From positions 1 to 64,000 of the forward strand of contig NZ_JAKNCT010000004.1 in assembly GCF_022134585.1 (NCBI RefSeq): a stretch of 64,000 nt of DNA, in the 5' to 3' direction. The stretch is from Mesosutterella porci (GTDB taxonomy: Bacteria; Pseudomonadota; Gammaproteobacteria; Burkholderiales; Burkholderiaceae_F). Both the position numbers and the translations under genes were made by a program. Below the pieces are notes generated by a model. It did not search any database. It was not told the DNA's origin and saw nothing but the letters and a program-made list of their open reading frames with translations. This document shows, in pieces, positions 26,300 to 32,109 of the stretch. The stretch's first letter is position 1. Every line of letters begins with the position of its first letter.

Positions 26300-27249
26300 T
26301 GGGCGAAAAGAACCTCGAGAAGAGCCCGGCCGCCACCGCCATCATGCTCGCGATCGTCTGGGGCGCAGGAATCGGGGACTTTGGCTCCCCTCTGGGCGGA
26401 AGCGCGAACCTCGTCGCTCTTTCCTATATAGAGTCCTACATCGGGCACGAGTTCATGTACATCGACTGGCTCTACCGGTTCGTGCCTATCCTCGCGCTCG
26501 TCTTCGCGATCAACCTCGCCGTGATCCTGAGGCTTTCCCCCAAGGGCAAGAACCTGCACGGGGGCGCGGACTACTTCAAGGAGACCTACCGGGGGTTCGG
26601 GGCGATGCGCCGGGGAGAGAAGATCGGACTTGCGCTTTTCGTGGCTGCAACGGTCCTAGCCTTCGCGAGGCCCCTTTACGCCGCGTGGCTCCCCGGCATG
26701 AAGCCCGCCTACGTCTTTTTCGCGCTCGGCATGCTCACCTTCGTCCTGAAGGACGAGCGGCACGAGTGGATGCTCACCTGGGCCGAGGCCGAAAAAGGCA
26801 TCATGTGGGGCATGATCTTCCTCTTTGCCGGAGGGCTTGCGCTCGGGCGCCTCATCACGGAGACGGGCGCCGCGCTCGTGATCGCGAAGGGGCTCGCGCT
26901 CCTGCCGCTTCACGGGGGGCTCGAGACCATGCTCTCCGTCACTGCCTTCGGAACGGTGCTCTCCGAGATCTCGAGCAACACGGCTGCAGCCTCCATTGCA
27001 ATCCCCGTCGTTCAGGGGCTCGCGGCCGAGCTCTCGATGAACCCGATCCCGTACCTCCTCGCCTCGATCATCGCGGTGAACTGCGCCTACGTGCTCCCGG
27101 TCTCGATCCGGGCGATCGGCGTGAGCTACGGGCTGAGCGCCGACGCGCTGCTGCGCGAGGGGCTCATCGTCTCGGTGCTCACGGTGATCGCTGTGAGCCT
27201 CGCCTGCTGGGCCGCGATGCTCTTCTGGCCCGCGTTCAGCACGCTGTGA
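26300..27249 (+). pseudogene. C-terminal two thirds of a DASS/SLC13 anion transporter
   Basis: The frame opens directly at the right end of copy E (EKNLEKSPAATAIMLAIV) and encodes GAGIGDFGSPLGGSANLVAL, the first substrate-binding SNT-like hairpin of divalent anion:sodium symporters, then six or seven helices and the second signature TVLSEISSNTAAASIAIPVV. It ends LFWPAFSTL at 27249. The N-terminal ~150 residues of a normal ~460-residue carrier are missing. Whether an internal start at 26344 yields anything useful is doubtful. Confidence 0.75.
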
Positions 27250-27591
27250 GTACAGAGTGGCGAAAAAGCAAACCTCTTCTTTGAGCAATGGAACGAACCG
27301 CGGCAAAAGAACAGAAAAACACAATTGTTGTTTTTTGGCAACAAAATATAAGGAAAGCGAAGCTACGAGAGAATTCGTAGCTAAAGCTTGCGCAAATCAA
27401 ATTAGAACATCAACTTAGATTTACTTTAAAATTTTTTAATTTGGAATGTAAACGGGGGGGGGGTAAACCCCCATAAACTAACTTTTCCCTTGCGAGCAAG
27501 ATGTGGTCAAGCAGAGGAACAGGCATTGCCTTGCCGCTCTGCAAATTGATAGAAGGCCTCCACACCGAAGGCCAGTCAAGGAATGAAAACC
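27250..27591. promoter_or_regulatory. Upstream region of porin 2 with a ten-G tract
   Basis: AT-rich after 27370 and ending in a good AAGGA site. A run of ten G at 27454-27463, followed by TAAACCCCC, lies about 130 bases before the porin start; GGGGG/CCCCC could also pair as a hairpin. Such tracts in front of surface-protein genes vary promoter spacing in other Gram-negative bacteria. No clear boxes flank the tract, so the regulatory role is inferred. Confidence 0.5.
27454..27463 (+). repeat. Homopolymer of ten G upstream of porin 2
   Basis: GGGGGGGGGG directly visible, flanked by AAAC and TAAACCCCC. It is the longest single-base run in the window outside coding sequence. Confidence 0.9.
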
Positions 27592-28737
27592 ATGAAGAAG
27601 ACTCTCCTCGCTGCCGCCCTGCTCGGCACTTTCGCGGCCTCAGTTTTCGCCGCCCCCTCCGTGACGCTCTACGGCCGCATCGACACCGGCCTCGTCTACT
27701 CGCACGACAGCCTCTCCGTGAAGGGCGTCGAAGGCCTTAGCCATATGTCTGAAGACTCGGTCGAGATGAAGTCCGGCTGGTCCACTGGCTCCCGTTGGGG
27801 CCTGAAGGGCACGGAAGACCTCGGAAATGTCAAAGTGGGCTTCGTCCTCGAGAACGGCTTCAACGGCGATGATGGCACGGGCGCTCAGTCTGGTCGTATG
27901 TTCGGCCGCGAGGCTCTGGTGAGCGTCTCCGGCGCCTACGGCACCCTGTACGCTGGCCGCATGTTGTCCCTCGCTTCTGACGGCGGCTCAATCGGAATGC
28001 TGGGCGAAACCTCTGCCTTCGGCAACGCCTATGGTGTCGCCTCGATGAAGGGCTCCACGGGCTCTGCCTTTGCGCGCTACGACAACACGATTGCCTACGC
28101 CTCCCCGACCTTCGCGGGCTTCTCCGCCAAGGCCATGTACTCCTTCAAGGGGGACAGCTCTGAGAAGGATGCCGACAACAACGTCCTCGCCGAGAACAAG
28201 GCTGAATCCACCCGCTATGCGGCCGCCGGCCTCCAGTACAAGGCGGGCGCTTTCACGGGCGTGCTCACCGCTGAGTACACGATGTGGGGTAATGCTAATT
28301 GGGGCAAGCTCGATGACGGTGTCGCCGTGATCCTCGGCGGCAACTACGACTTCGGCGTCGCCAAGGCTTTCGCCAAGGCCGCCTACTTTGATAACGCCGC
28401 CTCTGTTGAGGACACCTTTGAAGTGAAGGCAGCCGCCGAAGAACTTCTCGAGAGAAAGTTCGCTCTCAAGGGCTGGGGCGCTGAAATCGGCACGAATGTG
28501 CCGGCCTTCGGCGGCAACTTCCTCGCCGCTGTCGGCTACCGCGATGCTGAGGTCGTTGACTTCACCGACGTGAAGGCCAAGCGCTGGAATGCCGCCATTG
28601 GCTACACCTACGCCTTCTCCAAGCGTACGAACGTCTACGGCGCTGCGGGCTACGCTCAGGAAAAGGTGAAGGGCTACGGCGTCTCCCTCACTCCGAAGGA
28701 AACTCAGGTCGGCGTCGGCCTCGTGCACAAGTTCTAA
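27592..28737 (+). CDS. General porin of the Burkholderiales type (porin 2)
   Basis: A 381-residue outer-membrane barrel. ATG 27592 (MKKTLLAAALLGTFAAS) lies 9 bases after AAGGA, while the in-frame ATG at 27583 touches it, so the second ATG is chosen. Signal peptide cleavage is expected after SVFA, giving APSVTLYGRIDTGLVYSH. The strand pattern ends with VGLVHKF, terminal F as in BAM substrates. Shares its N-terminal framework closely with porin 3 at 35105-36199. Codon use is less GC-extreme than the neighbours, typical of a highly expressed gene. A terminator follows. Confidence 0.92.
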   Translation: MKKTLLAAALLGTFAASVFAAPSVTLYGRIDTGLVYSHDSLSVKGVEGLSHMSEDSVEMKSGWSTGSRWGLKGTEDLGNVKVGFVLENGFNGDDGTGAQSGRMFGREALVSVSGAYGTLYAGRMLSLASDGGSIGMLGETSAFGNAYGVASMKGSTGSAFARYDNTIAYASPTFAGFSAKAMYSFKGDSSEKDADNNVLAENKAESTRYAAAGLQYKAGAFTGVLTAEYTMWGNANWGKLDDGVAVILGGNYDFGVAKAFAKAAYFDNAASVEDTFEVKAAAEELLERKFALKGWGAEIGTNVPAFGGNFLAAVGYRDAEVVDFTDVKAKRWNAAIGYTYAFSKRTNVYGAAGYAQEKVKGYGVSLTPKETQVGVGLVHKF

Positions 28738-28788
28738 TTCCTGGAAGGGAAGCGGAAGTTCGCCATTCCGCTTAGAACGTGATGTCAG

Positions 28789-28825
28789 AAACCGCTCTCT
28801 TCTGCCAAGGAGGGAGCGGTTTTTT
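28789..28825 (+). terminator. Rho-independent terminator after porin 2
   Basis: AACCGCTC pairs with GAGCGGTT across a ~19-base loop, followed by TTTTG. Confidence 0.8.
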
Positions 28826-29090
28826 GCAGGCGTTGCCAGCAAGGAACGGTCGCACCGTTGCCAATGTTCAAGAAATCGAGGCCGAGCTTGTGCCCATAAG
28901 GCGAAATGCGCTGTAAACAACTCTCGACTAAAGTCGAAAGCTTTATTGTCACCCGCTGACGCGGATGCAACATCAGGAGCCGTCGGATTTTTTGATCAGC
29001 GAACCACAAACTTTCGTTCGAAAGCGCTCGTTTCTCAAAACTTTTTGATAAGCCCCACAAAAGATCAAGGCTTATTTCCAACGCTCCAAC
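28826..29090. other. Gap between porin 2 terminator and copy F
   Basis: No supported gene. Two small palindromes are visible, TCGACTAAAGTCGA at 28924-28937 and CTTTCGTTCGAAAG around 29010. A minus-strand frame of 98 codons covers this stretch but overlaps the terminator and has no family resemblance. Confidence 0.5.
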
Positions 29091-29428
29091 CGACAGATAG
29101 GATACTTGCTTGATAGTTAATTCTAATTCACTGATAATAAAACAAAATTAAGAAAACCTCTCCTTAAAACATCCCGGAAATGAATTCATTTCCCACTCTG
29201 TTTCTCTCATTTGTACAGGAAAACACATGAAACGAAAAGATTATCTCGTGCAACTAATTGATTTTTAACGTTTTGCAATCGGCATACATTCAATTCAAGC
29301 TGCCAGATACATAAAACAGGCCGGAAATGAAGTTATTTCCATAGCCATTTTGGCGATGTAATATCTAATATTTACTTTAAATTCATCTAATTAAGAATAC
29401 CTATCAAACAATATACCTAGTTGTTGCC
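29091..29428 (+). repeat. Dispersed 338-bp element, copy F
   Basis: Full copy with minor changes (TTTCTCTCATT, TATCTCGTGC, ACCTATC). Its right end cuts a second, unrelated terL gene on the minus strand. Flanks CGCTCCAAC and TAGATCTC show no duplication. Confidence 0.92.
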
Positions 29429-29601
29429 TAGATCTCTCTGCAGCAGAGAATCCGCAGCCGTGCCATGTCGGCCATCGTGATAAGGGCCTCTGCCACAGCC
29501 CAACTTTTCCCTGAACCGCGGCCTCCGTAAAACACCTTGTAGCGATGCGGGGCCCAGAGCTCAGAAAAAGGGTTACTTACCGGTATCTTTGTGGGCCTCA
29601 A
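29428..29601 (-). pseudogene. Phage terminase large subunit, 5' fragment (second phage)
   Basis: The minus frame reads VSNPFSELWAPHRYKVFYGG, then RGSGKSWAVAEALITMADMA and RLRILCCREI before the TAG formed at the end of copy F. YGGRGSGKS is the TerL Walker A motif and RILCCRE the following strand, so about 50-57 residues of ~450 remain. A TTG at 29601 is the most likely start, overlapping the end of terS by ~29 bases, as usual for terS-terL pairs; no ATG suits. This is a different phage type from the terL piece at 12475-12652. Confidence 0.7.
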
Positions 29602-30079
29602 CGACCTCGCGCATCTTGGCGTAAACCGCGTCCATGCCCTCACCAGTGTTGCCTGATTTCACCTCGGCAATCACTTTATGGCGGTCGCTGAAGCGGGAAT
29701 CGTCTCGTATCGCGGCCTCGCGGGCGAGCTCCTGCATGGCGACCTTGTAGCCATCGACAACGCCCTTGGGGAAACTGACGGCTTTTTCTTCGTGCGCTCT
29801 TGTTTTCTCAATCAGCTCATCAACCAGCTCCATGCGCCGGTCGTCGTACAGATCAGCGCTAGCCCGCCTAGCCTCGATGATAGCCGCAAGAAAATCGGGG
29901 TACTTGTGTTTCCATAATCCCAGCGTTCTCACAGTCGGCATTCCGGGCATTTGGCTAATTTTCGTTTCTGATAGGCCATCCCTTATTTTGGATAGAACAT
30001 TTTCGGCCAAATTATTGCTGTAGAGGGTTGGCCGACCTCCTTTGTTTTTGCTGGAGGCCGCATGTGGTTTATTTTGCAT
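29573..30079 (-). CDS. Phage terminase small subunit (second phage)
   Basis: 168 residues beginning MQNKPHAASSKNKGGRPTLY. GLSETKISQMPGMPTVRTLG with LWKHKYPDFLAAIIEARRAS is the helix-turn-helix and linker of proteobacterial-phage TerS ('terminase small subunit, Rz-like HTH') proteins; the C-terminal part (ELAREAAIRDDSRFSDRHKV) matches the same family. It binds the packaging site and works with TerL, whose truncated gene overlaps its end. Not related in detail to the TerS at 13165. The gene is complete. Confidence 0.85.
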   Translation of the reverse strand: MQNKPHAASSKNKGGRPTLYSNNLAENVLSKIRDGLSETKISQMPGMPTVRTLGLWKHKYPDFLAAIIEARRASADLYDDRRMELVDELIEKTRAHEEKAVSFPKGVVDGYKVAMQELAREAAIRDDSRFSDRHKVIAEVKSGNTGEGMDAVYAKMREVVEAHKDTGK

Positions 30080-30120
30080 CTGGCACTCCTTTAATGTAAA
30101 ATCGCTTCTTGAAAGGTTGA

Positions 30121-30192
30121 GATGACCTCGGCACTCAAATTTTTGCAGCGGATCGAAAGATCATTCGAAAAGGAAGTGGAGGCTCTCAGCTA
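30121..30192 (+). CDS. Possible 23-residue small protein
   Basis: ATG 30121 after GAAAGGTTGAG encodes MTSALKFLQRIERSFEKEVE plus ALS, then TAA directly before a hairpin with T-run. Amphipathic helix possible. There is a plausible ribosome site and terminator, but no homology; it could be chance. Confidence 0.3.
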
Positions 30193-30246
30193 AAAGGCCG
30201 AGTGAGTAGGCTCTGCGAGCGCCAAGCAACCTACCACGCGGCTTTT
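30192..30246. terminator. Bidirectional terminator in the second phage segment
   Basis: AAAAGGCCG pairs with CGGCTTTTT (one bulged G) and inside it GTAGG pairs with CCTAC. T-runs occur on both strands (CGGCTTTTT on plus, CGGCCTTTT on minus). It can end the minus-strand gene at 30250 and the possible small gene at 30121. Confidence 0.75.
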
Positions 30247-30249
30247 TCG

Positions 30250-30509
30250 TTATTCAAATCTGACGCCTATCAACTCAATTTCTTCATCAATCATTTCGTC
30301 GGTGTGCCTAATTCGCTTGTAAAAGGATTTGGACTTATACGTAGCAGAGCCTTCAACGTTCACGTTATGCAAGTTAACAGGCTCTCTGGTGCCCGCCACA
30401 CGCATTAAATTAAAAGACGTTGCCGTTCTTTTCTTATTAAAGAAAAAGAAACCGGATGTAGTAAAAAATTCTTGTCCTTTGTGTTTATTCTGCCCGGGGT
30501 CGGACCAGC
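30250..30509 (-). pseudogene. Phage protein of unknown function, truncated at copy G
   Basis: A minus-strand frame leaves copy G reading WSDPGQNKHKGQEFFTTSG and continues with NLMRVAGTREPVNLHNVNVE, YKSKSFYKRIRHTDEMIDEE and IELIGVRFE before TAA at 30252-30250. About 86 residues remain. The acidic end and ordered composition look like a real protein; no family recognised. It lies upstream of terS on the same strand, as a cut gene also does in the first phage segment. Confidence 0.5.
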
Positions 30510-30847
30510 CGACAGATAGGATACTTGCTTGATAGTTAATTCTAATTCACTGATAATAAAACAAAATTAAGAAAACCTCTCCTTAAAACATCCCGGAAAT
30601 GAATTCATTTCCCACTCTGTTTCCCTCATTTGTACAGGAAAACACATGAAACGAAAAGATTATATTTCGCAACTAATTGATTTTTAACGTTTTGCAATCG
30701 GCATACATTCAATTCAAGCTGCCAGATACATAAAACAGGCCGGAAATGAAGTTATTTCCATAGCCATTTTAGCGATGTAATATTGAGTATTTACTTTAAA
30801 TTCATATAATTAAGAATATCTATCAAACAATAGACCTAATTGTTGCC
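30510..30847 (+). repeat. Dispersed 338-bp element, copy G
   Basis: Last copy, CGACAGATAGG to CTAATTGTTGCC. Like copy A it carries GATTATAT, TTTTAGCGATG, TATTGAGTATT and AATAGACCTAATTG, so A and G form one subtype and B-F another. Flanks CGGACCAGC and AGGCAAGC show no duplication. Confidence 0.92.
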
Positions 30848-30940
30848 AGGCAAGCACCGGCAAGCCTAGACGGGGACCGCGTTACGATTGCGAGGAAAGC
30901 TGTGTTTTACTCCGTAGGCGACATTCTTCCGGAAAGGTGA
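30848..30940 (+). pseudogene. C-terminal tail of an unidentified protein cut at copy G
   Basis: Directly after copy G a frame reads RQAPASLDGDRVTIARKAVF then YSVGDILPER and stops at 30940. It looks like the end of an enzyme (DGDRVTIARKAVFYSVGD), but I cannot name it. The gap from here to nrdB (30941-31024) is GC-rich with imperfect hairpins that may terminate nrdB. Confidence 0.35.
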
Positions 30941-31024
30941 TCCGATCTGCCAGCCCGGAGGCGTCCAAACCGCGGGGCGGGCCCCCGAGCAGCGCGAGGG
31001 CGCCCCGGCCCGACCCCCGCCTCT

Positions 31025-32071
31025 TTACAGGTCATCCACGATGGCGGCGCTTTTCGCGTAGGCCGTGCTCTTCGCCTCGAAAAAGTCCGTCTTCACCATG
31101 TTGGCGTTCGAGTACACCGACACCCACTTCATGCTCTCGGGCTCGAACCGGTTGTCCTCGAAGAGGTAGCCGTAGCCCAGGCTGTACCAGCGCTGGTTGC
31201 CGAGGAAGCGGATGTAGTCGCGAATCATCGCGGAGCTCAGGCCGCACAATCTGTCTCCGATCACGTACTGCCCCCAGGCGATTTCCTGGCTCACGCCCTC
31301 GAGCATCATGCCGCGGTAGATCTCGACCCGCTCGGGGGTGAACATCTCGGGCTGCTCCTTCTGCAGCTCCCGGATGATGTTCCTGAAAAGCCAGAGGTGC
31401 GTGTTCTCGTCGCGGTTGATATAGCGAATCTCCTGGGCCGACCCGGGCATTTTCCCGATCCGGCTCAGGTTGTAGAAGAACATGAAGCCCGAGTAAAAGT
31501 AAATGCCTTCCAGGATGTAGTTGGCGATGAGAGCCTTCATGAAGGCCGTCTTGTCCTGGTTCTCGTGGAATTCGTTGTAGCAGGTACCGATGAAGGTATT
31601 GCGACGCAGCAGGTGCGGGTCCGTCTTCCACTGGTAGAGTATCGAGTTGCGCTGATCGGGGCTGCAGATCGAGTCGAGCATGTAGCTGTAGCTCTGGCTG
31701 TGGACGCACTCCTGAAAGGCCTGGATGTGCAGGCAGAGGTTCACCTCGTTGGCCGTGATGTACTCGCTTATGCAGGGCAGGTTGTTGCTCTGCAGCGAGT
31801 CGAGGAAGACGAGAAAGCTCAGGATCTTGTCGTAGGCGGTCTTCTCCGCGGGTTCGAGCCGCGGGTAGTCCTTCACGTCCTGCGAAAGGTTGATTTCCTC
31901 GGGGATCCAGAAATTGTTCATCGCTTGGCGGTACCACTGGCTGGTCCAGGGGTACTTGAGGTTGTTGAAGTCGTTAAGGTTCGTGGAGTTGCCGCCGATC
32001 ATCCGGCGCAGCCTCAGGTCGGTGTCACCGTTCGGGTTAAAAAGGCCGTTCCTCTTGATTTTTTCTGACAT
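31025..32071 (-). CDS. nrdB: Ribonucleotide reductase class Ia, beta (radical) subunit
   Basis: 348 residues starting MSEKIKRNGLFNPNGDTDLR after AGGA. NrdB holds the di-iron centre and tyrosyl radical that starts reduction of ribonucleotides. Iron ligands are visible: D in FLVFLDSLQ, E and H in QECVHSQSY, E in YILEGIYFYSGF, and E/H in NRDENTHLW. The Y of HSQSY corresponds to the radical tyrosine (E. coli Y122), so it is not a class Ic (Phe) type. The sequence style is that of the Chlamydia/Bacteroides-like branch rather than enterobacterial NrdB. Forms an operon with nrdA, 38 bases apart. Confidence 0.95.
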   Translation of the reverse strand: MSEKIKRNGLFNPNGDTDLRLRRMIGGNSTNLNDFNNLKYPWTSQWYRQAMNNFWIPEEINLSQDVKDYPRLEPAEKTAYDKILSFLVFLDSLQSNNLPCISEYITANEVNLCLHIQAFQECVHSQSYSYMLDSICSPDQRNSILYQWKTDPHLLRRNTFIGTCYNEFHENQDKTAFMKALIANYILEGIYFYSGFMFFYNLSRIGKMPGSAQEIRYINRDENTHLWLFRNIIRELQKEQPEMFTPERVEIYRGMMLEGVSQEIAWGQYVIGDRLCGLSSAMIRDYIRFLGNQRWYSLGYGYLFEDNRFEPESMKWVSVYSNANMVKTDFFEAKSTAYAKSAAIVDDL

Positions 32072-32109
32072 GCTGGTTTCCTGTCGGTGAATTTTTTTGG
32101 GGGGCTCCC

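Noticed and set aside
28785-29081. 98-residue minus-strand gene before copy F
   Set aside because: Overlaps the porin 2 terminator, no ribosome site or family pattern.
3463-30847. CRISPR array
   Set aside because: The repeats are direct and regular, but each is 338 bp and the 'spacers' are 1-10 kb with genes; no cas genes.
3463-30847. Classical integron with attC sites
   Set aside because: The right end CTAGTTGTTGCC does not follow the GTTRRRY core, the cassettes are multi-gene and truncated, and the recombinase lies within the array instead of at one end.
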